Assembly (NCBI GenBank): GCA_009841115.1
Contig: VXML01000067.1
Span: 37,661 to 101,660 of the forward strand
DNA from: Gemmatimonadota bacterium
GTDB lineage: Bacteria > Latescibacterota > UBA2968 > UBA8231
Reading direction: 5' to 3'
DNA length: 64,000 bases
Below, one piece after another: positions 39,266-48,217 of the stretch (position 1 is its first letter; each line of letters starts with the position of its first letter). The notes beneath the pieces are model-generated. The model searched no databases. It was given only the letters and a program-made list of their open reading frames with translations, and was not told where the DNA came from. Position numbers and translations under genes: made by a program.

Positions 39266-40399
39266 ATGCACGAAGTCCCCAAAGGGAAAATTACTTGTAT
39301 TGAAAAATGCGTACTGCGCGGCACTCGACCGCGCTACATCGGCTTCAACGCCCGCATTCCCGCGCACGGATCGCAGATCTCGGATCCGGTCGTCCGGGTC
39401 CGCACGGACGGCGGGGCGTGGGGCTTGGGTTGGTCTCGCATTGGCGAGGACGAGGCAAGCGCACTGCTCGGCAAGGAGATCGGCGATCTTTTCCAACTTC
39501 CCGATGGCTGTCTGTCCGCAGGCCGCAACCTCGACCTGCCGCTGTGGGATTTGGTGGCGCGGATGATGGATTTGCCGCTGTACCGCCTGCTCGGTGCCCG
39601 CGGCAAACGCGAGGTCGAAGTGTACGACGGCTCGGTCTATATCGACGATTTGGAAGCCACCGATGGGGAACAGGTCAAAGACATTTTCCGCAGCGAAGTC
39701 GCCACTGGCCACGAGCACGGCTACTTGCACTTTAAGATCAAGGTCGGCCGCGGCGCGCGCTGGATGCCCACGGACGCGGGCCTCAAACGCGACGAGCTGG
39801 TCATTCGCACGGTGCGCGAAGCCGCCGGCCCACAGGCCAAGGTGCTCATCGACGCCAACATGGGCAATACGCTCAACACGGCTATCGCCCTGTTGGACGC
39901 CTGCGCGGATGTGGGCATCTATTGGTTTGAGGAGCCTTTTGCCGAAGACGCTCCGCTCAACCAAGCGCTCAAGGAGCACATCGTCGCCAATGACTGGGAC
40001 ACGCTGGTGGCCGACGGGGAATTTGCACCGCCGCCGTACTTTTTTGACCTAGTAGAGAAGGGATTTATCGACGTGGTGCAGCACGATTTTCGCGCCATGG
40101 GGCTGACGTGGTGGCGGAGCACGTCGGCGCGGCTAGAGCAGTGGAACGCACTCTGTGCCCCCCATTGCTGGGGATCGTACATCGAGCGCTTTCACCACGC
40201 CCATTTCGCCGCTTCGATCCCCAACTTTTGCCTGCTCGAAGCCGCACCGGCTGCCATGCCCGGGCTAATCACCGACGGCTGGCAACTCGCCGACTCCATT
40301 CTGCACGTACCCGACACGCCCGGTGCGGGCCTCGACATCGATGCGCGCATCTTCGCACAGGGGATGGAAGATCGAGAGGGGTTTAGGGTGGCGATTTGA
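39266..40399 (+). CDS. Enolase-superfamily enzyme, mandelate racemase-like
   Basis: 377 residues. AAGGAG 7 bases before ATG 39266 fixes the start. Barrel motifs: KIK (HFKIKVGRG), Asp in LIDANMG, Glu in WFEEPF and Glu in ADGEF, giving a KxK base and three metal ligands as in muconate cycloisomerase and mandelate racemase subgroups. It differs from the enzyme at 11486, which lacks KxK and has the DMHW signature, so the two probably act on different acid sugars or on dipeptide-like substrates. Confidence 0.82.
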   Translation: MHEVPKGKITCIEKCVLRGTRPRYIGFNARIPAHGSQISDPVVRVRTDGGAWGLGWSRIGEDEASALLGKEIGDLFQLPDGCLSAGRNLDLPLWDLVARMMDLPLYRLLGARGKREVEVYDGSVYIDDLEATDGEQVKDIFRSEVATGHEHGYLHFKIKVGRGARWMPTDAGLKRDELVIRTVREAAGPQAKVLIDANMGNTLNTAIALLDACADVGIYWFEEPFAEDAPLNQALKEHIVANDWDTLVADGEFAPPPYFFDLVEKGFIDVVQHDFRAMGLTWWRSTSARLEQWNALCAPHCWGSYIERFHHAHFAASIPNFCLLEAAPAAMPGLITDGWQLADSILHVPDTPGAGLDIDARIFAQGMEDREGFRVAI

Positions 40400-40516
40400 G
40401 GTGAAAAATAAAGAATAGGGAGGCGAAAATCGCAGTTATGCATATCTTTGTACAATCCCCTCTATCCCCTGCTGTTTTTCTGTCCTAAATACGCTGCAAA
40501 TGAGGAGGAGTGTGCG

Positions 40517-41926
40517 ATGACAGACGATCTTCACACCAATCCATTTGAGAAGATCGACACCAATCAGGTCGCCGAAGATCTGCATATCGTAGAGGATAGC
40601 CAAAGAAACGCGAGGCGGGGGCGGCCCGCATTAGACAGTGCAGAAGACGACCTCGACCCCACGGAGCGCAAGGTTATCGGGCTAATTGAAAGCGCTCAGG
40701 CGCAGGCACAGCAGGTGTGTGAGAGCGAGCTAAAGGCATACCGGGAGCGGCTCGTCGCGCTAGATTTCCGGGAACAGCTAAGCTCTATTGACATTGAAAC
40801 GGCCAAGCAACGAGCGGAATTCGATCAGCACGTCGATAAGGCCATAGTGGAGTTGAGCAGAGAGCAGCAGGGTCTGCGCCGCAAAAAAGAGGACATGCAG
40901 CAGTTTAAGGAACAAAATGGCCTCCACCGCGAGCCGCAGCCCCGCAGTTGGGACGATAAGATATTTAACGTCGGCATCATCGCCGTGCTCTTTCTCATTG
41001 AGACATTTGGCAATGCCGCCTTTTTGGCCAAGGGCAACGAGTTTGGGCTGTTCGGCGCGTACACGGAGGCGGTTGTCATCTCGTTTGTCAATCTCGGTCT
41101 CGCCTTTTTGCTCGGCATCCTCGTCACCAATTTCAATCACATCCACTGGGGCAGACGCTCCGTGGGCATTATCAGCGCCGCGGTGTTTATAGTCTTTGCG
41201 TTATTTTTTAACCTAATGGTGGCTCACTATCGGGAAACAACGGGCACGGTGCTCGACGAAGGGGGCAAACTCGCCATTTCCGCTTTTGGCGAGAATCCAT
41301 TGGGTCTAGGGGACTTCCAATCGTGGATCCTGTTCTTCATGGGATTCCTCTTTGCGATTATTAGCTTTATCGATGGCATCCTGTGGGATGATCGCTATCC
41401 GGGGTACGCCAAGAGCGCGCGCGTATTCGCGGAGGCCGACGACGCATACAACGAATTCTATCAGGCCTGCCTAAAGGGATTGAAGAAAACATCGGATGAG
41501 GCGGTGCAGGCGTTGGAGAACATCAAGCAAAACATTCTGCTCGCTGGACGACAACACGATTCTATCATCGACGACCATCGCCGCCTTATCAAATCGTTCG
41601 ACGACCATCTAGAGCACCTAGAGCACGCGGGGAACCACTTGCTCCAGCTCTACCGGGATACCAACCGGGCGATGCGAGACGGCGAAGCGCCAGAGCGATT
41701 CAAGAAGCCTTGGAGCATAGTGAAAACGCCAGTAGATACCAGCTTGCCGAAGGCCATGCTGACGCGCGAGGAGATCTTGAAGATTACCAGCGCGGCGGAG
41801 ATAAAAATTGATAATGGCGTGAATGAACTGCACAATCAGTACGATATGGGCAGCGAGGAATTGAGACCGTTGGCTCCGCATCGGAGGCAGCCGGATAGCC
41901 CGAGGGGCGATCAGGACGAAAGTTAA
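40517..41926 (+). CDS. Unrecognised coiled-coil membrane protein, first gene of a two-gene module
   Basis: 469 residues from the ATG at 40517, with GGAGGAG 6 bases upstream. The layout is: acidic N-terminus, a coiled coil at about 60-140, several membrane segments between about 150 and 300 (VGIIAVLFLIETF, VVISFVNLGLAFLLGILV, IISAAVFIVFALFFNLMV, WILFFMGFLFAIISFI), then a second helical and coiled-coil cytoplasmic region to the end. No enzyme motif. It overlaps the next gene by one base, so the two are coupled. I do not recognise the family. Confidence 0.7.
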   Translation: MTDDLHTNPFEKIDTNQVAEDLHIVEDSQRNARRGRPALDSAEDDLDPTERKVIGLIESAQAQAQQVCESELKAYRERLVALDFREQLSSIDIETAKQRAEFDQHVDKAIVELSREQQGLRRKKEDMQQFKEQNGLHREPQPRSWDDKIFNVGIIAVLFLIETFGNAAFLAKGNEFGLFGAYTEAVVISFVNLGLAFLLGILVTNFNHIHWGRRSVGIISAAVFIVFALFFNLMVAHYRETTGTVLDEGGKLAISAFGENPLGLGDFQSWILFFMGFLFAIISFIDGILWDDRYPGYAKSARVFAEADDAYNEFYQACLKGLKKTSDEAVQALENIKQNILLAGRQHDSIIDDHRRLIKSFDDHLEHLEHAGNHLLQLYRDTNRAMRDGEAPERFKKPWSIVKTPVDTSLPKAMLTREEILKITSAAEIKIDNGVNELHNQYDMGSEELRPLAPHRRQPDSPRGDQDES

Positions 41927-42726
41927 TGGATGTAGGTAAGCTATCGAATAAAACGATAGCAGGCGGTGCGATGATCGCGGGAGTCATCGCGATCTTGCTC
42001 GTTGTTGTGGTGCTAAAGCCGCCTTCGGTCGAGCGCGATCCAAAGACCCTGTGCCGGTCGGAGGGCCCTTCGGCGATTACGGCGATTCTGCTCGATCGCA
42101 CGGATTCGTTCATGCCTACTACCAAATCTGATCTGGAGACGCGGATCTGGAACCTGCTCGATGAGATCGAGGAAAATCACGAGATCAGTCTTTTTGCGGT
42201 GGACCCTACGCATGGCGGGGCCCTCGACCCAATTATCAAGGTCTGTAGCCCCGGCGACCCGAAAAACGTCGATCATCTCACGCAATCCGAAGCGATCATT
42301 CGGCGCAACTGGCAGCAGAAATTTCGCGCTCCTTTAGAAGAGGAACTTAGAAAGCTGCTCACGAATAAAGAGGCCAAATCATCGCCGATCATGGAGTCGG
42401 TGCAGTCGGTTGCCATAAAGCATTTCCAGAGCACCAAGCGGCGCGACGTGCCGCGTCGGCTTATCGTCGTTTCAGATCTACTGCAGAACAGCGACGCGAT
42501 TTCATTCTACAAGGATCAGCCGGATTTCAAGAGCTTCCACCAAAGCCCCCAAGCCCGAGGGCTCAACCCGGATCTGCGCGGCGTCGAGATCGAGCTATGG
42601 CTCATTCAGCGGAAGCAACGGCAGCAGGGAGACGGCGAAGCCGTGTTGCAATTCTTCCGCTCTTGGCTAGCGGAACACGGAGGCCGAGTTGGCGCGTCCG
42701 TGCGAACTTCGGGCATAAACGACTGA
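41926..42726 (+). CDS. Membrane-anchored vWA-like protein, second gene of a two-gene module
   Basis: 266 residues. One N-terminal membrane segment (GGAMIAGVIAILLVVVVL), then a domain with alternating strands and helices: ITAILLDRTDSF, with DRTDS in the place of a MIDAS Asp-x-Ser-x-Ser motif, HEISLFAVDP, and RLIVVSDLLQNS supplying a late Asp. This looks like a divergent von Willebrand A fold, by eye only. The ATG shares a base with the stop of the preceding coiled-coil gene. Together they resemble a membrane scaffold plus a metal-dependent adhesion-type domain; role unknown. Confidence 0.62.
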   Translation: MDVGKLSNKTIAGGAMIAGVIAILLVVVVLKPPSVERDPKTLCRSEGPSAITAILLDRTDSFMPTTKSDLETRIWNLLDEIEENHEISLFAVDPTHGGALDPIIKVCSPGDPKNVDHLTQSEAIIRRNWQQKFRAPLEEELRKLLTNKEAKSSPIMESVQSVAIKHFQSTKRRDVPRRLIVVSDLLQNSDAISFYKDQPDFKSFHQSPQARGLNPDLRGVEIELWLIQRKQRQQGDGEAVLQFFRSWLAEHGGRVGASVRTSGIND

Positions 42727-42737
42727 CGCCTGCCCGC

Positions 42738-43598
42738 TCAGCGCTCCAACCACCTCGGCAAGCGAATTTCAGCAGACTGCTGCCAAGCCGTCAGGTAGAG
42801 CGAGGCGGTAAAGTGCACGGAGGTGCGGGCCAAATCTAAGGTCAAGGCGCGCACGCGGGCGTCGTTTTCGTCTTCCCAATGGCCCCACAGCGCGTACACT
42901 TCTTCCACCCGCCAGTTGCTTTTTTTGATCTGGCCAGTGATGGCCTTCATCAGCGAATCAAAGGTTGCAACGTCCTGCTCGGTCGCCAACTCCTCGGGCG
43001 CAAAGTCGAGCCGCTCCACGGATGAATCCACCTGTTCGTGGATGCCCTTGCCGATAATCGTGCCGTCCGCTTGCTTCTTGCCGTCGAAGTCTATGGTCGT
43101 GTGCAGGGGCTGGCAGATGTCTTGGGCATAGTGGGCGAGAATGCCCGCATAGACGAGGCACTTTTGTTGAATCGCCGCGTTTTCCGGCCACTGGCGATGC
43201 TCGGCAAAGGCCACGGCTAGCCGCTCGGTCCACTCGGCGATGGCGTAGGGGGCCATTCCAACGCGCGGCGGATCCAGTTGTAGTTCGACGCACAAGGCGA
43301 TGAAGTCAAAGCGCTTCGCCGGAATTGCGCGTCCTCCGAGGTACTCTAGATCGAAATAGTGCTCTCCATGTTCGGCGTGGCTCAGCAAAGGAGTGCGGCG
43401 ATTCTTGAACAGATCTGGATCGAAGACCGTATGGCTGGGAATGTCGCCACCTTGACGGAAGAAAGCTGGCATTTCCTCCGGCAGGGCCAGCACCGCCGCC
43501 TCGGTCAGAATTCCGTGTCCGTCCCCCCACCAAGCTTGGGCTGGAACGGCCATCAAGCTGGCGACGACTGCAATCCATATTGAGCGGATTGTTCTCAT
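42738..43598 (-). CDS. S1/P1 nuclease family secreted protein
   Basis: 286 residues from ATG 43598, with AAAGGA upstream. A signal peptide (MRTIRSIWIAVVASLMAVPA) is followed by mature AWWGDGHGIL, the Trp-amino-terminus and first zinc His typical of the P1 nuclease/phospholipase C superfamily. Further zinc residues: HAEHGEHYFD, LAHYAQDICQPLHTTIDF and IHEQVDSS. A periplasmic or secreted three-zinc nuclease or phosphoesterase is expected. Upstream in-frame ATG at 43664 would spoil the signal peptide. Confidence 0.8.
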   Translation of the reverse strand: MRTIRSIWIAVVASLMAVPAQAWWGDGHGILTEAAVLALPEEMPAFFRQGGDIPSHTVFDPDLFKNRRTPLLSHAEHGEHYFDLEYLGGRAIPAKRFDFIALCVELQLDPPRVGMAPYAIAEWTERLAVAFAEHRQWPENAAIQQKCLVYAGILAHYAQDICQPLHTTIDFDGKKQADGTIIGKGIHEQVDSSVERLDFAPEELATEQDVATFDSLMKAITGQIKKSNWRVEEVYALWGHWEDENDARVRALTLDLARTSVHFTASLYLTAWQQSAEIRLPRWLER

Positions 43599-43678
43599 TG
43601 GTTTGCATCCTTTCTTTGTGCAAATTAAACGAAGGTTCCTAAGTAGGCCTCCAACAACTTTCAACCGCGAGGATCTTC

Positions 43679-44506
43679 ATGAAACTCTCGCTCTCGGTCC
43701 GCGTGGCCGAAAAATTCCTTGCCAAGCGCGAAGCCAATATGACGCTCGAGCAATTGGCCGCCTTGGCCACTGGCCATGGGTACAGCGGGCTGTGTATGCG
43801 CGCCTCGCAAGTAGGCGTCCACAGCCCATCAGAGACGGTTGCCGCGGCGCGCGACCTGCTCGACCGCTACCCGTTGGCCGTCTCCATGCTCACCGGCGAC
43901 TTCCCCATCCCGGAAAACTCCGATCAGGGGCCGGATGCCCTCCGCAATATAACGCCCTATCTCGATCTCGCCGAACAACTCGGCGCTCCGCTGCTGCGCG
44001 TCTGCCTGAAGACGGACGAAGATATCGCTTGGGCGCGCCGTGCCGCGGACGAAGCTGCCGAGCGCGATTTGCGCCTAGCGCACCAGTGCCACACTCGCAG
44101 CCTCTTCGAGGAAATCGACCGCTCGCTGCAAGTTTTGGCGAGCATTGGCCGCGCCAATTTCGGCCTGATCTACGAACCGGCCAACCTGGAGTTATGCGGC
44201 CAGCCTTATGGGCTGGATACCATCCGCCGCTTCGCACCGCACCTATTCAATGTGTATTTGCAGAATCACGTTTTGACTTCCGATGGTCCAGACGTGCTTG
44301 AGACGTGGTGCCGCGGCGAGGTGCGATTTCGCCAGATTCCCTTGTGGGAAGAAGGGGGGATTAGCTTCCCGCCGCTGATTGACGCGCTGCGCGCGGTCGG
44401 CTATGAAGGCTATGTAACGGTCCATCAGGCCTCGGCCGACCTGGGTACGGAAGCCGCGGTCCGCGAAAGCGCCCGCTATCTCAAGCGGCTGTTGGCGGCC
44501 AATTGA
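43679..44506 (+). CDS. Sugar phosphate isomerase/epimerase (xylose isomerase-like TIM barrel)
   Basis: 275 residues of the AP-endonuclease 2/xylose-isomerase-like barrel family. Glu and His metal ligands can be placed in YEPANLEL, LAHQCHT and TVHQAS. The N-terminal MKLSLSVRVAEKF and the barrel length are normal. Substrate unknown; such genes accompany Gfo/Idh/MocA-type sugar catabolism, which is represented elsewhere in the window. Confidence 0.78.
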   Translation: MKLSLSVRVAEKFLAKREANMTLEQLAALATGHGYSGLCMRASQVGVHSPSETVAAARDLLDRYPLAVSMLTGDFPIPENSDQGPDALRNITPYLDLAEQLGAPLLRVCLKTDEDIAWARRAADEAAERDLRLAHQCHTRSLFEEIDRSLQVLASIGRANFGLIYEPANLELCGQPYGLDTIRRFAPHLFNVYLQNHVLTSDGPDVLETWCRGEVRFRQIPLWEEGGISFPPLIDALRAVGYEGYVTVHQASADLGTEAAVRESARYLKRLLAAN

Positions 44507-44581
44507 CGACGGCTAGGCGTATCTTGATATTTAAATGTTTGTTCGCAAACCCTTTCACAAGTAGGAAGAAGGAGAACCATC

Positions 44582-45217
44582 ATGGCTATCCGACTCGGCG
44601 ACGAAGCCCCGGATTTCAGTGCGGAAACCACCGCAGGCCCGATCAACTTTCACGAATGGCTCGGCGATTCTTGGGGGGTGCTCTTTTCCCATCCCGCCGA
44701 CTTCACCCCGGTCTGCACCACGGAGTTAGGTGTAGTGGCCAATATCGAAGAAGAGTTCGAAAAGCGCGGCGTCAAGATCATCGCCCTGAGCGTCAACTCG
44801 GTTGACGATCACGAAGGCTGGATCTCCGACATCAACGAGACCCAAAACGCCAATCTCGCTTTCCCGATGATCGCCGATCCCGACCGCAAGGTCGCCGAGC
44901 TCTACGACATGATCCACCCCAACGCGCTCGACAATATGACTGTGCGCTCGGTTTTTGTCATCGGCCCGGACAAAAAGGTCAAGCTGACGCTGACGTACCC
45001 GGCCTCGACCGGTCGCAACTTCGACGAAATTTTGCGCGTGATTGACTCGCTGCAACTGACGGCCAATTACTCGGTCGCCACCCCAGCCAACTGGCAAGAC
45101 GGCGACGACTGCATCGTGGTCCCGGCCCTGTCGGACGAGGAAGCTACCGAGAAATTTCCCCAAGGCTTTACGGCAGTTAAGCCCTACCTGCGCGTCACGC
45201 CGCAGCCCAATAAGTAA
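44582..45217 (+). CDS. Peroxiredoxin, 1-Cys (Prx6) type
   Basis: 211 residues. The peroxidatic Cys is in PADFTPVCTTE, with the conserved Pro, Thr and a later Arg in MTVRSVFVIGPDK. The length and the extended C-terminal domain are those of 1-Cys peroxiredoxins. Reduces hydrogen and organic peroxides in the cytoplasm. GGAGAA lies before the ATG. Confidence 0.93.
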   Translation: MAIRLGDEAPDFSAETTAGPINFHEWLGDSWGVLFSHPADFTPVCTTELGVVANIEEEFEKRGVKIIALSVNSVDDHEGWISDINETQNANLAFPMIADPDRKVAELYDMIHPNALDNMTVRSVFVIGPDKKVKLTLTYPASTGRNFDEILRVIDSLQLTANYSVATPANWQDGDDCIVVPALSDEEATEKFPQGFTAVKPYLRVTPQPNK

Positions 45218-45222
45218 GCGAT

Positions 45223-46302
45223 ATGAATTTAACTAGGCTGGTTGGGACGGGTGCGTTGCTCGCGCTGATGTGGTGCGCGGCGGCCGTTGCGGAATCCCTG
45301 ACTGTGGTGTCTTGGGGCGGCTCGTATGCGCGCGCCTGCGTAAAAGGCTATCACGAGGCATTCACGGAAGAGACGGGCATTGAAGTTCGCTTGGAGGACT
45401 ACAACGGCGGCCTCGCCCAATTGCGCGCCCAAGTGGATGCAGGGGCCGTGCATTGGGACGTGATAGACATGGAGCTCGCCGATGCCATGACCGGCTGCGA
45501 CGAGGGCCTCCTCGAAGTGCTGGACTTTGAGATGCCTCCCGGGACGAATGGCGAATCGCCCGAGGACGACTTTTACCCGGAAACTATGGGCGAGTGCGGC
45601 GTTGGTACGTTGTTCTACTCGACCGTCTATGCGTACCACGCGGAGCATTTTAAGGAGCGCAAACCAGAGACCATCGCCGACTTTTTCGACCTTGAGGCGT
45701 TCCCGGGTCGGCGCGGGATGCGGCGCGTGCCGCTCGTCAATTTGGAGTTCGCCTTGATGGCCGACGGAGTGCCTCGGGACGAAGTGTACGCCACGCTCGA
45801 CACGCCTGAAGGGGTCAGTCGCGCCTTCCGCAAGCTCGACACCATCAAGGATCAGGTGGTTTGGTGGGAGGCCGGCGCGCAGCCGCCGCAGATGCTTGCC
45901 GATGGCGAAGTGGTGATGACCACGGCGTACAACGGGCGCATCTTCAATGCTCAAATTTTGGAGAAGCAGCCGTTTACTATCGTCTGGGACGGCCAGGTGC
46001 TGGATACGGGCCAGCTCGTAATCGCGGCGGGTGCGCCGAATTTAGAGGCCGCGCGCAAATTCCTCGCCTTTGCGGCGCGGCCGTCGGCCATGGCCGGCGT
46101 GGGCCGCTACATCGCCTATGCGCCGACGCGTCGCTCGGGTATGGATCTGATCTCGGTCCACGCCGAGACCGGCGAGGAGATGGCCCCGCACATGCCGACG
46201 TATCCAGCCAATGCGGCGGGCGCACTGAACAACGACTGGCGCTGGTGGAGCGACAACATGGACGAGATGAACGAGCGCTTCAGCGCTTGGCTGGCGCGCT
46301 AG
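45223..46302 (+). CDS. ABC transporter solute-binding protein, polyamine-type
   Basis: 359 residues with a signal peptide (start MNLTRLVGTGALLALMW). The mature part fits the spermidine/putrescine-binding PotD group: LTVVSWGGSYARACVKGYHE, WDVIDMELAD, and YPANAAGALNNDWRWW. It begins 5 bases after the peroxiredoxin gene, an unusual operon partner. No permease or ATPase genes are nearby, so it is an orphan binding protein. Confidence 0.82.
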   Translation: MNLTRLVGTGALLALMWCAAAVAESLTVVSWGGSYARACVKGYHEAFTEETGIEVRLEDYNGGLAQLRAQVDAGAVHWDVIDMELADAMTGCDEGLLEVLDFEMPPGTNGESPEDDFYPETMGECGVGTLFYSTVYAYHAEHFKERKPETIADFFDLEAFPGRRGMRRVPLVNLEFALMADGVPRDEVYATLDTPEGVSRAFRKLDTIKDQVVWWEAGAQPPQMLADGEVVMTTAYNGRIFNAQILEKQPFTIVWDGQVLDTGQLVIAAGAPNLEAARKFLAFAARPSAMAGVGRYIAYAPTRRSGMDLISVHAETGEEMAPHMPTYPANAAGALNNDWRWWSDNMDEMNERFSAWLAR

Positions 46303-46325
46303 CAGCGGGAAAAGCTGTTCGACAG

Positions 46326-46359
46326 CGGGCCGGGGCGTCTTTGCCTCGGCCCGTTTTTT
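46326..46359 (+). terminator. Rho-independent terminator after the solute-binding protein gene
   Basis: CGGGCCGGGGC pairs with GCCTCGGCCCG (11 pairs, one G-T) around a 6-base loop and is followed by six T residues. It starts 24 bases after the stop. Confidence 0.93.
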
Positions 46360-47194
46360 ATAATTCGGCGAAAATCGCCTCTATGTCAGCCGTCTTCTTC
46401 CACTTGGCGAATTCTCTGTCCATCTTAGGCGACCACTTGCGATCCACTTCCCCGGGCGTGTAGCGGCCGTCGGCAATGCTCTTCTTGCCCCAATAGTCGC
46501 GCAGGCGGGTGTTTTCGGAGGACTCCACGACCTCGCGGGCGTATTGCGGCGGCACGAAAATCACGCCTGTGGGGGTCGCCAGCACGATATCGCCCGGCAT
46601 ACAGGTCGCCTCACCTACTCGCACCGGGCCGTTGATCTCGGCCATGGTCACCTCGCCGATTGCCGAGGGATGCAGCCCCTTGCAGAGCACGTTGATCGGC
46701 AACTGGCGCACGCGGTGATCGTCGCGGATGCCGCCATCGACGACTAGGCCCGTACCGCCGGTGTTAGCTGCGATCGCCGTGCCGAGATTATCGCCGATAA
46801 AGGTCCCGCGCAGAACCTTGCCGAACAGATCGACGACCAATACGTCGTTGGCGACCAAAGTGTCGATGACCCAGCTATTTTGGCCGCCAATCCGACCGTG
46901 CCGCTCGCCTTCGGCATTCACGATGTCGTTGAAGTCGGGCCGGTGCGGGATGTAGCGGGCCGTTACTGCGCGGCCGACTAGCACGCGGTTTGGATGCAGG
47001 TTGATCCAGTCGCCTTCGAACTGAAACGCATGCCCCTTGCCCATCAGCACGCCCCAAGCTTCCTCAATGGTCACCCGCTTCATCCGCTCGACGACATCGT
47101 CGTCAACTTTGGGCCGCCCATTGCGAAAGCGCGGGCCTGAATACGCGCTCGTTATGCTCTTTATTTTAGTCGGTGCGTTGAGTTCAAACGCCAT
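46358..47194 (-). CDS. RraA-like protein
   Basis: 278 residues. RraA fold with GDNLGTAIAANTGGTGLVVDGGIRD and VTMAEINGPVRVGEA. Longer than E. coli RraA (161) because of N- and C-terminal extensions, as in the HMG aldolase and demethylmenaquinone methyltransferase-like group, so RNase E regulation should not be assumed. The ATG at 47194 has AAGGAG upstream. Confidence 0.75.
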   Translation of the reverse strand: MAFELNAPTKIKSITSAYSGPRFRNGRPKVDDDVVERMKRVTIEEAWGVLMGKGHAFQFEGDWINLHPNRVLVGRAVTARYIPHRPDFNDIVNAEGERHGRIGGQNSWVIDTLVANDVLVVDLFGKVLRGTFIGDNLGTAIAANTGGTGLVVDGGIRDDHRVRQLPINVLCKGLHPSAIGEVTMAEINGPVRVGEATCMPGDIVLATPTGVIFVPPQYAREVVESSENTRLRDYWGKKSIADGRYTPGEVDRKWSPKMDREFAKWKKTADIEAIFAEL

Positions 47195-47300
47195 GATCGC
47201 TCCTTGGAAAAGAATAAAAAAATGGCCGCGCATCCTTTGCGGACCGCGACCAAGCTAATACATCTCGTCCGAGCGTCAACCCGGCGGAAGGGTGGAATGG

Positions 47301-47726
47301 CTAAAAGGGCAGGTCGTCGTGGTTGGGACCGGCCGCAGGGGCAGCGGCGAGTGCATGGCCGTTGTTCTCAGCGGCCTCGGCAGCTTCGGCGGCCCGCTCT
47401 GCACCGAGCATTTTCATGGTGCTGGCGACGATTTCGGTGGTCTGGCGCTTCTGGCCTTGCTGATCTTCCCAAGAGCGCGTTTGCAGCTTGCCCTCGATAT
47501 AGACCTTGCTGCCTTTCTTTAGATACTGACCAGCGATTTCGGCGAGGCGCCTCCACAAGACGATGCGGTGCCATTCGGTGCGCTCTTGGCGCTGCCCGTC
47601 CTTGTCGTTCCACGACTCGCTGGTGGCCAAGCTGAAGTTGGCGACCTGAGCGCCGCTGGGGGTAAAGCGGGTCTCGGGATCGGACCCTAAGTTGCCGATG
47701 AGTAAAACCTTGTTAAGACTCGACAT
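47301..47726 (-). CDS. ssb: Single-stranded DNA-binding protein
   Basis: 141 residues. OB fold with [18 protein letters not shown] and [20 protein letters not shown], then a short Ala-rich linker, then the acidic interaction tail ending DDLPF, close to the canonical DDDIPF. GAGGAG is upstream of ATG 47726. Essential replication and repair protein. It begins 4 bases after the small HTH gene and so is in its operon. Confidence 0.95.
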   Translation of the reverse strand: MSSLNKVLLIGNLGSDPETRFTPSGAQVANFSLATSESWNDKDGQRQERTEWHRIVLWRRLAEIAGQYLKKGSKVYIEGKLQTRSWEDQQGQKRQTTEIVASTMKMLGAERAAEAAEAAENNGHALAAAPAAGPNHDDLPF

Positions 47727-47730
47727 ATTA

Positions 47731-47937
47731 CTACTCCTCTCGGTTGTGCAGGCTGCGATAATCCTGCGTCCACTCGCTGCGCTGACGGCGCTTGCGCGCT
47801 TGGGGCGTCTCGATGCCGTAGCGGCGACAGAGGCGGCTAAAGCTACCTGGGGCAATGCCCAAGGCCGAGCCGGCGTCGTGGTTGCTGGCATAGATCCGCG
47901 CGGCGCGTTCGATGCGGTCTTTGGCGATAGGCGGCAT
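47731..47937 (-). CDS. Small HTH protein cotranscribed with ssb
   Basis: 68 residues, basic. A helix-turn-helix can be read in [20 protein letters not shown], similar to the DNA-binding helices of Fis-like and recombinase-type small HTH proteins. A strong AAGGAG lies about 7 bases before ATG 47937 and the stop is only 4 bases from the ssb start. It may bind DNA, possibly its own operon. Family not certain. Confidence 0.72.
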   Translation of the reverse strand: MPPIAKDRIERAARIYASNHDAGSALGIAPGSFSRLCRRYGIETPQARKRRQRSEWTQDYRSLHNREE

Positions 47938-47961
47938 GAAGTTTCTCCTTATTGGGCTAGG

Positions 47962-48105
47962 TTAGGTGAGATAGCGGAAAACGGGAAAGCTCCAGACGAC
48001 GAAGATCGCTCCTGTGCACATTGGCCCTAGCCGGAGTACTTGGCGCTGGGCGCGCTTGTTTTTGCTCAGTTCGCGCAAGGCGTGAAATGCAAAAATTGGG
48101 TTCAT
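47962..48105 (-). CDS. Small membrane protein, 47 residues
   Basis: Starts MNPIFAFHALRELSKNKRAQ at ATG 48105 with CAGGAG upstream. A basic amphipathic N-terminal half is followed by a hydrophobic C-terminal segment (GAIFVVWSFPVFRYL), consistent with a single-pass or tail-anchored protein. Too short for usual gene callers. It sits between another tiny membrane ORF and the HTH-ssb pair in the same operon. Confidence 0.68.
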   Translation of the reverse strand: MNPIFAFHALRELSKNKRAQRQVLRLGPMCTGAIFVVWSFPVFRYLT

Positions 48106-48133
48106 GGATCGGCTCTCCTGTGGACAGCGGCTA

Positions 48134-48217
48134 TTAGTTGAGAAGCGGCTTCACTGCGAATACAAAGAGGCTGACGAGGGCGTACATCAGGCCCTGGCTG
48201 ATAATCTCGCGTCGCAT
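48134..48217 (-). CDS. Tiny membrane protein, 27 residues
   Basis: Starts MRREIISQGLMYALVSLFVF at ATG 48217, with AAGGAG about 9 bases upstream. Basic head, then one hydrophobic helix, then a short tail: a typical small single-pass protein. First ORF after the promoter at 48303-48331. The ribosome site and the strand-consistent operon make it credible despite its size. Confidence 0.62.
   Translation of the reverse strand: MRREIISQGLMYALVSLFVFAVKPLLN

Noticed and set aside
40389..40436. Terminator after the second enolase-superfamily gene
   Set aside because: GCGATTT and AAATCGC could pair across about 30 bases but there is no T-tract and the loop is large.
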